Positions 43,131 to 52,800 of a stretch of DNA of 64,000 bases are shown here, piece by piece. The stretch comes from Cryobacterium luteum (GTDB taxonomy: Bacteria > Actinomycetota > Actinomycetes > Actinomycetales > Microbacteriaceae). Position numbers and translations under genes: made by a program. Numbering within the stretch: position 1 is the first letter of the stretch; every line of letters begins with the position of its first letter. The stretch lies in assembly GCF_900110125.1 (NCBI RefSeq), contig NZ_FOCN01000015.1, forward strand, positions 1-64,000. The letters run 5' to 3'. The notes under the pieces are model-generated. The model was not told the origin of the DNA. It ran no database searches and worked only from the letters and a program-made list of their open reading frames with translations.

Positions 43131-44091
43131 ATTCAATCGGTCACGGAGCCGGATCATGGCACTATCGTTCCCACTCGTTGGCCTCATTGTTCTCACGGGT
43201 TGTTCCGCCAATGATTCGGATTCAGCGGAAGTGTCGTCCAGCCTCGACTCGGTGGCGAACGCTTTCGAGCACGTGCACGGGCTGGGCGCTGATCCCCTCA
43301 CCGGAGACACCTACGCGGCCACCCATCAGGGGGTGTGGCTCATTCCTACCGGGGTGCTGGACGACACCTATCTGGCCGGGGCGCCACGAGCCGACGCGAC
43401 CCAGCCGCTACAGATCGCAGGCCTGGCGCAGGACACAATGGGCTTCACCGTGGCTGCGCCCGGTCAGTTGTTGGCGTCGGGTCATCCCGATCCGGCCGAA
43501 CCCAGCGACCTGGCGCTGCCCAATCTGGGACTCATCTCCAGCACGGACGGTGCGTCCACCTGGGTGGCCCTTTCGTTGGCGGGCAAGACCGATTTTCACG
43601 ATTTGGATGCAGTACCCCTCGACGACGGCACCCTGCGCATCTACGGGTACGACGCGGGTGCCGGGACCATTTCCATCAGTGACGACTCCGGCCTGACCTG
43701 GTCAGCGGGAGCGAAACTGGCGCTTCGCGATCTGAGCGCGGATTCTGCCCAGGCCGATCGGCTCTACGCAACGACTGCCGAAGGGGTCGTGGTGAGCACC
43801 GACGTGGGTCGCACGTTTACCGCCGTGCCAGGCGCACCCGTGCTGCTCCTGCTGGACACCGTCGACGCAAACGCTGGCGGAGGATTGGTCGGTCTGGATC
43901 CCAGCGGCGTAGTTTGGCGCCAGGACGACGCCGAGACGTGGACGCAAACCGGAACGACCGGTCACGCCCCCGAAGCGTTCGCCGTCGTCGGCGGTTCCTC
44001 ACCGTGGATCCTGGTCGCGGACGCCACCGGCATCTCCGCTAGCAACGACTTCGGGAACACGTGGACCGCACTGGTAACGCTGTCCAGCTAG
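43123..44091 (+). CDS. F510_1955-type lipoprotein with beta-propeller (BNR-like) repeats
   Basis: A 322-residue lipoprotein: signal peptide and lipobox VLTGC, then repeated beta-propeller blades with Asp-box-like motifs (SSTDGASTW, SDDSGLTW, STDVGRTF, SNDFGNTW). Annotated in databases as F510_1955 family glycosyl hydrolase, but no catalytic residues are evident; a binding or scaffold role beside copper oxidases is as likely. TTG start with GAGGAG upstream, overlapping the M23 gene by 8 bases. Confidence 0.78.
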   Translation: MARFNRSRSRIMALSFPLVGLIVLTGCSANDSDSAEVSSSLDSVANAFEHVHGLGADPLTGDTYAATHQGVWLIPTGVLDDTYLAGAPRADATQPLQIAGLAQDTMGFTVAAPGQLLASGHPDPAEPSDLALPNLGLISSTDGASTWVALSLAGKTDFHDLDAVPLDDGTLRIYGYDAGAGTISISDDSGLTWSAGAKLALRDLSADSAQADRLYATTAEGVVVSTDVGRTFTAVPGAPVLLLLDTVDANAGGGLVGLDPSGVVWRQDDAETWTQTGTTGHAPEAFAVVGGSSPWILVADATGISASNDFGNTWTALVTLSS

Positions 44092-44157
44092 CACCTGCAC
44101 CACCGAACGACACCGGCCATCCGACCGACGTCCGCATCATCGATTGAAGGAAATTTG

Positions 44158-45663
44158 ATGAATTCGTCTTTCACGCGTCGCGTCTTTCTCGGCGCTTCTC
44201 TGGCCACGGCAACCACAGCAGCACTGGCCTCCTGCGCACCGTCGGCCTCTCCGGCTGCCCAAGCGGTCGATCGTATCCTGCCAACAGATCGGCTGGTTTC
44301 ACAGTACGAAGACGCTAGACCCTCGACCGGGACAACGGTCACGCAGAAACTCACCGCCGGCGTGTTCGACACGACCGTCGCCGGCATCGCTCTGAGCACC
44401 TGGGGTTACAACGGAGTACTCAATGGGCCCGTTATCCGCGCGAAAACCGGGGACACGCTCAACGCCCCGGTCACCAATGCGCTCGCGGAGTCGACCAGCG
44501 TGCACTGGCACGGATTGGCTTTGCGCAATGACGCCGATGGGGTCCCTGTTGTGACCCAACCGGCGATCAAACCGGGCACCAACTTTGACTACACGTTTCG
44601 ACTCAATCAGCCCGGCACCTATTGGTATCACTCACACGTTGACATGCAACGCGAACGCGGGCTCTCCGGCCCGCTCATCATCGAGGACCCGCGAGAGCCC
44701 TTGCTGTACGACCAGGAGTGGGTGATCCTGCTCGACGATTGGCTCGACGGCATTACCGGCACACCAGACGACGTTTTGGACGAACTTTCCATGGGTATGG
44801 ACATGTCCGGAATGGATATGCCCATGACGCATATGCTCATGGGCACGACCAGCACCTACCTCGGCGGAGACGCCGGGGATGTGCGCATACCCGCCCACCT
44901 CTTCAATGGCAAAGCGGCGCAGGACGCGGAGGTGTTCCAGAGCCGGCCGGGCAACCGCATTCGCCTGCGGATCATCAACGCGGCCGGAGACACCGCCTAC
45001 CGGGTCGGCATACCGGGGCAGAAAATCACCCTGACCCACACGGACGGGTTCCCCGTGCAACACGAGGACGTCGACGCGGTAGTCCTCGGCATGGGCGAAC
45101 GCATCGATGCGATCCTCACCGTTCAGGACGGATTCACGCCTCTTCTGGCCATCCCCGAAGGCAAAAACGGCCGCGCCTACGGTCTCATCAGTACCGGCAG
45201 CGGCACCGCCCCCGATGCCGGCGCCCTTCCGTCAACCTTGGACGGTCAAATGACCGACGGAGGCCGCCTCACCGCAGACGAATCCGTACTCCTCAGGGAC
45301 AAGGCACCCGACCGCCTACACACCGTGCGCCTCACGGGCAGCATGGGGAAGTACGACTGGAGTATCAACGGGCGACGCTTCGACATGACAAAGCCATTTG
45401 CGGGCGCTTTCGATATCAGTCTGGATGAGCGCGTTCAGGTCAAGATGATCAATGACACCAGCATGTGGCACCCCATGCACCTGCACGGACACAGCTTTCA
45501 ACTGGCCAACAACGGGGCACGCAAGGACACGGTAATCGTGCGCCCGAAGGAAACCGTCACATTCGAGTTTGACGCTGATAACCCCGGTCAGTGGATCGCG
45601 CACTGCCACAACGCGTACCACGCCGAACGCGGCATGATCGGACTGTTCTCCTACGTGCGCTAG
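44158..45663 (+). CDS. Multicopper oxidase (CueO/CopA-like), Tat/lipoprotein signal
   Basis: A 501-residue three-cupredoxin oxidase. The start RRVFLGASLATATTAALASC combines a twin-arginine-like pair with a lipobox, so export and lipid anchoring are likely. Copper ligands: VHWHGLAL (about 114), YWYHSHVDMQRERG (about 155), HPMHLHGHSF (about 438) and HCHNAYHAERGMIG (about 482), giving type 1, 2 and 3 sites. A Met-rich insert GMDMSGMDMPMTHMLMG (about 215-233) is typical of Cu(I) oxidases. It oxidises Cu(I) or phenolics outside the membrane. ATG 44158 with AAGGA upstream. Confidence 0.9.
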   Translation: MNSSFTRRVFLGASLATATTAALASCAPSASPAAQAVDRILPTDRLVSQYEDARPSTGTTVTQKLTAGVFDTTVAGIALSTWGYNGVLNGPVIRAKTGDTLNAPVTNALAESTSVHWHGLALRNDADGVPVVTQPAIKPGTNFDYTFRLNQPGTYWYHSHVDMQRERGLSGPLIIEDPREPLLYDQEWVILLDDWLDGITGTPDDVLDELSMGMDMSGMDMPMTHMLMGTTSTYLGGDAGDVRIPAHLFNGKAAQDAEVFQSRPGNRIRLRIINAAGDTAYRVGIPGQKITLTHTDGFPVQHEDVDAVVLGMGERIDAILTVQDGFTPLLAIPEGKNGRAYGLISTGSGTAPDAGALPSTLDGQMTDGGRLTADESVLLRDKAPDRLHTVRLTGSMGKYDWSINGRRFDMTKPFAGAFDISLDERVQVKMINDTSMWHPMHLHGHSFQLANNGARKDTVIVRPKETVTFEFDADNPGQWIAHCHNAYHAERGMIGLFSYVR

Positions 45664-45729
45664 CGCTCCGGCCCCAGCGCCGGTCAACTATCCGATCTCA
45701 ATTTGTGCGGCTGACATCCAGCCGCAACA

Positions 45730-45747
45730 TATACCCCTAGTCGTATA
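45730..45747. promoter_or_regulatory. CsoR-like operator half-match and promoter before the SHOCT/oxidase operon
   Basis: TATACCCCTAGTCGTATA resembles the TATACCCC-N-GGGGTATA type sites of copper repressors of the CsoR class; only the left half is a good match. GTATAATT next to it (45743-45750) is a strong -10 candidate, so a repressor bound here would block transcription. Confidence 0.4.
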
Positions 45748-45783
45748 ATTAAGTGTTTTTCGTATTATGAAAGGAATCGCATC

Positions 45784-46038
45784 ATGATGTGGGGCAACGG
45801 AACTATGGGGTGGTCCTGGGGATACGGACTGCTGGCAATGGTCGGCATCGCACTCCTCGTGTACGTCATCATTCGGATATCGACCAAAAACGCGGAACCT
45901 GGCCCCTCGTCGCCACCTCCATCAGTTCCGTCTGATCTGACCAGCGCACGAAAGATCCTCGACGAACGATTTGCTCGCGGAGAGCTGACAGCAGAGCAGT
46001 ACCGCGACCAGATCCGGGTGCTCGGCGAAGGACGATGA
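45784..46038 (+). CDS. SHOCT-domain membrane protein
   Basis: Eighty-four residues: one transmembrane helix (about 15-33) after a Met/Trp/Gly-rich start (MMWGNGTMGWSWGYG), a Pro/Ser linker and a C-terminal SHOCT motif (SARKILDERFARGELTAEQY-RDQIRVL). SHOCT proteins of this form often sit next to copper or heavy-metal genes. ATG start with AAGGA upstream; the stop overlaps the start of the second oxidase (ATGA). Confidence 0.85.
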   Translation: MMWGNGTMGWSWGYGLLAMVGIALLVYVIIRISTKNAEPGPSSPPPSVPSDLTSARKILDERFARGELTAEQYRDQIRVLGEGR

Positions 46039-47498
46039 TGGCCGACATCAGCCGCCGAAACGCTCTCATTCTCGGCGGCGTAGGAATCGGCGGGGTGGCC
46101 ATCGGCGGGACCGGCTTCGTGGTGAATCAACAATCAGGGCGGCCGCAGGCTTCGGAAGGGTCGCGTGGAGTCGCTCTCGTTCAGCCCACCGAAATGCGGA
46201 GCACCAATGGCATGTTGACGGTGGCGTTGGAGTCGTCGCCTCAGCAGGTCAGCATTGCCGGCCGCACCGTGCGTGCGCTCAGCTACAACGGGGGCGTCCC
46301 GGGCCCGACCCTGCGCCTTCGGGCCGGCGACACTCTAAACGTCAACCTGCGCAACGGACTCACCGATCCGAGCAACCTGCACGTGCACGGCCTGCACGTC
46401 TCGCCCGAGAATAACGGCGACAATATGTTCGTCATGGTCGACCCTGGCGGTTCATTTGACTACCAGTACAAACTGCCCGCCAATCACCCGCCGGGTGTGT
46501 ATTGGTATCACCCGCACCACCACGGTTATGTCGCCGACCAGGTATTCGGCGGCCTCTATGGCGCCATCATCGTGGAAGACCCTGAGGAGATTCCCGCCAC
46601 CCGGGAACGCGTAGTGGTCATCTCCGACATGACCTTCGATTCATCCGGCACCATTTCAGCCGCCACCGAAATGGAGAAGATGTCGGGCCGCGAGGGTGAA
46701 CTCGTTTTGGTCAACGGGCAGCTCTCCCCCGCACTGAGCGCCAGCCCCGGCGAGCGGGAACGCTGGCGGGTCATCAACGCATGCACTTCCCGCTATCTGA
46801 GGCTTCGGCTCGACGGGCAGCAGCTCACCCTCCTCGGCATCGACTCCGGCCGGTTCGAATCTCCCCGCGACGTTGACGAAATCGTCTTGGCTCCGGGCAA
46901 TCGCGCAGACCTCCTCGTGACCGCGCTCGCCGGCACCTCCACACTTCGCGCCCTCCGCTATAACCGTGGTGCCTCCGGTGGAATGATGGGTGCCCGCACG
47001 ACCAGCTCCGCGGATGTCGCACTGGCCACGTTCGCTGTTGCCGGCACCGACACGGCCGCATTCACCGCGGTACCCGAGCAGCTCGCACCACGGGACTTGC
47101 GTTCCGCTGCCGTCACCGCTCGACGCGAATTGAGATTCGCCATGGGAATGGGCGGCGGCATGGGCGGCGGCATGATGTCAGCCACCATCAACGACCGCAC
47201 ATTCGATGCCACCCATGTCGACACCACCGTGCAGTTCAACAGCATCGAGGAATGGACGCTCACCAACACCAGCACCCTCGACCACCCGCTCCACCTGCAC
47301 GTCTGGCCGATGCAGATTATCGAACAAAATGGCCGTCCAGTCGACTCAGCTATCTGGCAGGACGTCGTCAACATTCCGGCACGCAGCATCGTGCGCGTTC
47401 GGATCGCATTCGACGATTTCAGCGGACGAACCGTCTACCACTGCCATATCCTCGACCACGAAGACGCCGGCATGATGGGCATCATTCAAGCGATCTGA
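46035..47498 (+). CDS. Multicopper oxidase (second)
   Basis: A 487-residue three-domain oxidase with a Tat-type start (SRRNALILGGVGIGGVAIG). Ligand motifs: NLHVHGLH (about 113), YWYHPHHHG (about 155), HPLHLHVW (about 417) and YHCHILDHEDAGMMG (about 468). A Met/Gly-rich segment (FAMGMGGGMGGGMMSA, about 372-387) could bind Cu(I). It starts 4 bases inside the SHOCT gene, so they form a transcription unit behind the CsoR-like site. Related to, but clearly diverged from, the oxidase at 44158. Confidence 0.9.
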   Translation: MMADISRRNALILGGVGIGGVAIGGTGFVVNQQSGRPQASEGSRGVALVQPTEMRSTNGMLTVALESSPQQVSIAGRTVRALSYNGGVPGPTLRLRAGDTLNVNLRNGLTDPSNLHVHGLHVSPENNGDNMFVMVDPGGSFDYQYKLPANHPPGVYWYHPHHHGYVADQVFGGLYGAIIVEDPEEIPATRERVVVISDMTFDSSGTISAATEMEKMSGREGELVLVNGQLSPALSASPGERERWRVINACTSRYLRLRLDGQQLTLLGIDSGRFESPRDVDEIVLAPGNRADLLVTALAGTSTLRALRYNRGASGGMMGARTTSSADVALATFAVAGTDTAAFTAVPEQLAPRDLRSAAVTARRELRFAMGMGGGMGGGMMSATINDRTFDATHVDTTVQFNSIEEWTLTNTSTLDHPLHLHVWPMQIIEQNGRPVDSAIWQDVVNIPARSIVRVRIAFDDFSGRTVYHCHILDHEDAGMMGIIQAI

Positions 47499-47529
47499 TC
47501 ACCAGCGGGCCGCCGATCAAAAGCGAGGC

Positions 47530-47760
47530 ATGCGCCGAGGACTTGCCTCAGCATTTGATTGCCGGCCCTGGGTGGAACCGGGATCAACCGACCGATGCGA
47601 AATGGCGGTCTCGTCTCGGGTGGTGACCGGCCTGGAACGCAAAGGCCTCGTTCAACGCGCTGCCTGCGAAGAAGACGGCCGTGCGACCAACGCCGTGCTC
47701 ACCCCGGACGGCGAGAAAGCCTACGAAGCCGCAGTGACGACCAGCGATATCACGTTCTAA
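47530..47760 (+). pseudogene. MarR-family fragment
   Basis: Only the recognition-helix end and wing remain: SSRVVTGLERKGLVQRAACE and EDGRATNAVLTPDGEKAYEAA match MarR winged helices (S-R-V-T-x-L-V-x-R-L-E-R-x-G-L-V), but the N-terminal dimerisation helices are absent, three residues inside the recognition helix look deleted, and the C-terminal helix ends early. Likely a decayed regulator left between the oxidase operon and the two-component genes. Confidence 0.6.
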
Positions 47761-47922
47761 GAAATAAGTACAGTCCTCCTTTAAGCGGACATCAGCGGTA
47801 GATTGCACCTGCGCCAAAGAAGATCTGACGCCGACGCACCCAGTACCGCAATGGTGGGTTGTGTAGCCGGAGCGGCAAAGCCGCCACCACGCAAGTGTGT
47901 GCGGGAGGGGAGGGACGCCGAC

Positions 47923-48600
47923 GTGAAACGTATCGTGGTCGTTGAGGACGAGCCCCTCCTGGCTCAACTCCTCCGCCGGATCCTGGGCGGTGCAGGCTAC
48001 ACGGTCACCGTGGCCGGCACCGCCGTCGACGCCCTGGCGGCTATCCGCGCAGTGGACCCCGACCTGATCATTTTGGACCTTTTACTGCCGGACGGACGCG
48101 GCGAGGACGTCCTGACCGAAGTGATGAGTTTCCGTCCGTCGAGCCGCGTCCTCGTGCTGTCATCGATGACACAAGTCGCGACCAAGGTCGGCGTGCTGAA
48201 CGGCGGTGCGGTGGATTTTCTTGCCAAACCGTTTGCCAACGCCGAACTGCTGGCCCGGATCAACACCCGCATTCGCACACCAGCGTCGTCGCAGGCGTCG
48301 GCTGCCAGCATCACCCGCTACCTCCGCAGTTCTGGCGTCAGTATCGATCTGCAGCAGCGGGAAATCGTGGTCGATGGACTCCGTGTCCCCCTCACGCAAC
48401 GAGAATTCATGCTGCTGGTCTATTTGCTCGAGCGGGCGCCTGAGCCCTGCACACGGGCGGAATTGCTTGAACAGGTCTGGGGGACGAAATTTGACACCGG
48501 CACGAACGTCGTGGACGTCTGCGTACGCCGGCTGCGATGGAAACTGTCGAACGACAAGATAGAAACGGTGCGCAATGTGGGATATCGGATCACGGCTTAA
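47923..48600 (+). CDS. OmpR/PhoB-type response regulator
   Basis: A 225-residue regulator: receiver domain (1-115) with acidic pair VVEDEP, phospho-acceptor Asp52 (LIILDLLLPDGRG), Ser/Thr and Lys (AKPF) positions, and a winged-helix output domain (about 135-225; LTQREFMLLVYLLERAPEPC ... VWGTKFDTGTNVVDVCVRRL). GTG 47923 starts the receiver domain directly and has GGGAGGGGAGGG upstream. Overlaps the kinase gene by 26 bases. By position it probably controls the copper or oxidase genes. Confidence 0.9.
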   Translation: MKRIVVVEDEPLLAQLLRRILGGAGYTVTVAGTAVDALAAIRAVDPDLIILDLLLPDGRGEDVLTEVMSFRPSSRVLVLSSMTQVATKVGVLNGGAVDFLAKPFANAELLARINTRIRTPASSQASAASITRYLRSSGVSIDLQQREIVVDGLRVPLTQREFMLLVYLLERAPEPCTRAELLEQVWGTKFDTGTNVVDVCVRRLRWKLSNDKIETVRNVGYRITA

Positions 48601-49681
48601 GGCAGTCCTCGTCACCGTCTGGGCGGTCTTTGCGGGGCTGAACTGCTTCCTCACCTTCGCACTTCCGGGCCAGGAGACCATCCCGTACCACCTGGTGTGG
48701 GCCAGCTTCGCGCTGCTCTACGGACTGTGCCCGTGGCCACGGCGTGCCACCCTCGTCGTCTTCGCCGTCATCATGACGAGCACCGGGATCGCCCTGGTCC
48801 GTCACGCTCTGGCAGGGATCATCGGGTGGGAAGAGTGCAGCGAGATTGTCCTGATGGGCGGAATCATTTCGTTGTTGATCTGGCATGTGAACCGGCAGTG
48901 GGCGGCGCAGGCTCGACTGCGGGCTCTGCAGCAGGCCGACCGTTACCGCAGCGAACAGCGGGAGAACGCCGCTCGCTTCGGCTCGCACGAGGTACGCACC
49001 CGGCTGACTATCGCCAGAGGCTATGCGCAACTCATCGCCGACCAGTCGGCAGAGCCGACGGTTCGTGGCGACGCCGAGCTGGTGGTGACTGAACTGGTCA
49101 AGGCGTCGGCCTTGGCGACCAATTTGCTCACCCTGGTCCGTGTGGTGGAGCCGTCGGACCCCGAGCCGGTCAATGTGGACCGGATGCTGGCCGAGATGCT
49201 GCGTCGGTGGTCGGTGACTGCCGACCGCACCTGGAGCGCCCGGAGCGCGGTCGGCACCGTGCAGGGCGACAATGAGCGACTCGAGGCAGTGCTGGACTGC
49301 CTGCTCGAAAATGCGGTCAGGTTCACCGGTCCGGGTGACGTCATCGCCATGACCGCCGAGACTCAGGGCGGCGAGATGGTGCTGACCGTCCAGGACGCCG
49401 GGGCAGGCATCCCCGCCGCCGACCTGGCCTCCATCTTCGAGATCTTCCGAACCGCCTCGACCGCAGGCGAGCGGGCCGGCAGCGGGCTCGGCCTGTCGAT
49501 CGTCAAGGCCGCGATGGAAGCTCGAGACGGTACCGTCTCGGTTGCCAGCTCGCTCGGTCACGGCACAACCTTCACCCTGCGATTCCCCGTACAGCCGGCG
49601 TCCCTCACCCCACGCCCGGAACTCACCTCCGATGCGGCTGACCGTGATCCCCTCAACGAAGCAGTCACCGCCGTCTGCTAG
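48575..49681 (+). CDS. Sensor histidine kinase
   Basis: A 368-residue membrane kinase: four hydrophobic helices (about 8-30, 40-56, 60-82 and 92-108) with only short loops, so no large extracellular sensor; HisKA with His138 in RFGSHEVRTRLTIARGYAQLI; HATPase with N box (LDCLLENAVRFTG), G1 VQDAGAGIP, F box EIFRT and G2 GSGLGLSIV. The H box has His-Glu-Val-Arg-Thr in place of the usual His-Glu-Leu-Arg-Thr-Pro, lacking the proline. Partner of the preceding response regulator; a membrane or ligand signal close to the bilayer is suggested. Confidence 0.88.
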   Translation: MWDIGSRLKAVLVTVWAVFAGLNCFLTFALPGQETIPYHLVWASFALLYGLCPWPRRATLVVFAVIMTSTGIALVRHALAGIIGWEECSEIVLMGGIISLLIWHVNRQWAAQARLRALQQADRYRSEQRENAARFGSHEVRTRLTIARGYAQLIADQSAEPTVRGDAELVVTELVKASALATNLLTLVRVVEPSDPEPVNVDRMLAEMLRRWSVTADRTWSARSAVGTVQGDNERLEAVLDCLLENAVRFTGPGDVIAMTAETQGGEMVLTVQDAGAGIPAADLASIFEIFRTASTAGERAGSGLGLSIVKAAMEARDGTVSVASSLGHGTTFTLRFPVQPASLTPRPELTSDAADRDPLNEAVTAVC

Positions 49682-49812
49682 CCTCCGTTGCGAGCCGAGG
49701 AACCGGCGGACCCGGGCACGAGGGCTGAAGGATTCTGCTCCCTGGCCAGGTGGGGCGAGATTGTCGGCACATTGTTCTCTTCCTGCAGATTGTGCATTGC
49801 CTGGACGGGGGC

Positions 49813-49856
49813 AGCACGCCGCCACCCGGCCCTGAATCCGGGTGGCGGCGTGCTGT
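49813..49856. terminator. Strong hairpin between convergent kinase and giant oxidase genes
   Basis: A perfect 18-bp stem (CAGCACGCCGCCACCCGG / CCGGGTGGCGGCGTGCTG) with an 8-base loop sits 8 bases from the oxidase stop. No T-run; as a symmetrical hairpin it can serve both strands. Confidence 0.8.
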
Positions 49857-49863
49857 AAGGCAG

Positions 49864-52800
49864 CTAGTTGCCCGTTGTGAAAGTCCAGATGACGGGGACT
49901 AACGGGTTGCCAACGGTGTCCTTGATTCCGCTGTTGAGGGTGACGGTGTATCGGGTATTGGCCAGCAAGGTCCCGTTCGGGTTCAGTGTCGCTACCCTCG
50001 TGGTGCTGGAGTAGCTGACCCTCGAGGTGAAGGCGGCGCCGGTCGACGTGCGCTTGATGGTGAAGTTCCCGCTTGCCGCGGCTGCGCTCGGCAGACCGGT
50101 GACCGCCTCGTTGAAGGTTGCGGTGATGTTCGCCGTTCGGCTGACCCGGGTGGCGTTGACCACCGGGGTGCGAGCCGTGACGACCGGGGCGGGACCGGTG
50201 ATAAATGTCCACGTCTTGGCGCTGAGCGGGTTCCCTGCCACGTCCTTGACGGCGTTCGTCAGCGACAGGATGTAGGTACGGTCAGCGACCAGCGGGGCGT
50301 CCGGAGTCAGTGTTGCCAATCGGGTGGTGGAGTTGTAGGTCACCTTCGACGCGATGGTCGCCGTCCCCAGCTTCAGGGTGAAGTTGGGGGTGCTGGCACC
50401 GGTCGAGGGCAGACCGGTCACGGTCTCGCTGAACGTTGCGGTCAGCGGAGTCCGCGTGGCGGTGGTTCCCACAGCGACGCCGGTGGCTCCGGCGGCGGGG
50501 TTTGTCGTGGTGACCGTCGGGCTGGGTCCGGAGGTGAAGGACCAGCTCGTGGCCGACAAGGAGCCGCCCGACGCACTCTTGATGGCCGTGGTAAGCGAGA
50601 GCGTATACGGCTTGTCAGCGGCGAGCGCCGCCGTCGGGACGAGGGTGGCCGTACGCGTCGTCGTGCTGTAGGTCACCGAAGCCGGAACGGCCGCGGTGCC
50701 CTGCTTCAACGTGAACGTGGTGTTGCTGACACCGGTGACGGGTTCATTGAAGGTGACAGTCGGTCGCACGTTAACTGCTACCCCTGTCGCCCCGGATCCG
50801 GGGTTCTGGGCGGTCGTGCTCGGCGTGGTGGAAGCGGTGAGCAACGGCGCGGACACCGTGTTCCCGGCCGCGTTCCACGCCGTGACCCGGTACGCATACT
50901 GTCCGGTTGCGGCGGTCTTGTCGGTGTAGGCAGTGACGTTCGCCAGACTGGTAGCGATCTGGGCGTAAGCGCCGACCGCACCGTTGGCGAGTGGTGCGCG
51001 CTCGATCCTGTAACCGATCTCGTTTTTCGCGTTTCCCCAGGTGGTGGGATCGGTGATCGATACCGGGGATCCGTCGGTCCAGGTCAACAGCACGTCACTT
51101 GTGGGTCGCGTGAAGCTCACCACCGACGCGTCGGGCAGCGTGCGGGGTACACTGACCGAGATGGGCCGCATCATGTCCATCTCCTCATGGCTGAGGATGT
51201 GGCAGTGCCACACGTACTCCCAGCCGAAGTTGGTCATGACGTTGCTGATCGGGGCGATCGGGTCACCGTTGGTGTCGGTGTTGTTGAAGCCCGCTTCGGA
51301 CCCGTTCGGGCCGGTTGTCGAGCCCTTGGCGCCCAGCGGCATCATGGGGTTGAGCGGCCTCATGCTGTCCGGGATGGCGAACGGGAGTTTCGGCAGAATG
51401 GGACGAACCGCCACGATCGTGTCTTCCAGCGGACTGACCCGTACGGTGTCCTTCCAGCCGAGTTCCGTCGGTTCGGGCGGGATGATGATGTTGTCCCAGG
51501 TGACTCTGTTCAGTACCTGCACATCGTTCAGATGGAAGTGCAGCGGATGGGTGTCCACTCCGTTGTGAGTGATCTTCCAGATCTGGGTGCCGTCGGCGTT
51601 GGTTGAGATCGGGGTCACGTCGAGGCTGTTCGTGCCCTTGGTGCCGTCCAACAGCTCCGTGGCAGGGTTGACGTACGGGTAGAGGATGACGTTCTGCAGC
51701 AGCGGTGTCGCTCCTGGAGCTTCCAAGCCGATGTTGCCGCTCATTCGCCCCCACTCGTCGAAGTTCGCCGAGTTCATCTCGTCGTGGACGCTCTTGCCCT
51801 CAATGGGAATGCTGAGCTGAGTGCCCGACAGCGTGTCGAACTTGAATTGGTCACCTCCCTGCTCGGCGATCCGGGCAAAGCCGTCACACTTGGCGGCAGG
51901 GTTGGTGGCCGCGTTGCAGTACCCGCTGCCGACGAAGTTCTTGCCGTAGGCCTGGTTGTACGCAGCCTGGCCCACGACGATGGGGTTCTGGCTCGACTCG
52001 AAGACTCCGGCGGGCTTGCCTGCCGCGTCGGTGTGGTGATCGAACGCCGCCATCAGCTTGCCCATCTGGTCAGCCGTAGTGTTGGGCCGGTCGAAGGCCA
52101 GCGCCGGTGCCGCGTTCGAAACCTTGACCTGCATAACCGATCGCGTGTCCGGCCCGTAGCCGGGCAGGGTCGTCGGAGCGCCAGCCGGGGACATGTCCGG
52201 TCCGCCGGCGTAGTAGTCGTAACCAGGGATCCTGGCCGGGAACGCCGCAGGTGCGTCGTTGTAGAGGATCAGCGTCTTCCCCTTATAGGCGGAGAAATCG
52301 ACGATCACATCGGCACGTTCGGCCGGCGCGAGCAGCAGCGAGTGCTGGTCGACGTTGCCAACATCGAATCTGGTCGCGTCGGTGATCCACGTCGTCTCGT
52401 GGGCGGGGACCACCGCCGGGGTCGGCAGGAAGCCTCCCTCGTTGCCGATCTGGATCCAATCGGGGCCCTTGGGACTCTTCGTGGTGTCCGGCGTCGGGAA
52501 GACGACCGGGTCGGTCTGCGCCAGGGCGACTTCGCTCGGCTTCAGCGCGACCTCGGTGCCGGTCGCGGGATCGGCGACGTACCAGGACAGGTTCCAGAAC
52601 CGGTCGTCGGAGCCGTTGAGGATGCGGAACCGATACGTCTTCGGTTCCATGGTCGTGGTCGGGTAGGCGGTGCCGTTCACGACCGGCGTGTCGTGGAAGG
52701 CCTCCATGCCGACCGAGTTGTTGGGTGTCGAGGGAATAAGGGCCGGTTCGCAGAAGTCGGCCACGTTCGGATCGCAGGTCGGGTCGAAGTAGGGGTTGGC

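Noticed and set aside
48590..50212. Open frame of 540 codons on the minus strand
   Set aside because: It covers the antisense of the histidine kinase and runs over the terminator hairpin into the giant oxidase; low-complexity Arg/Gly/His product, no motifs.
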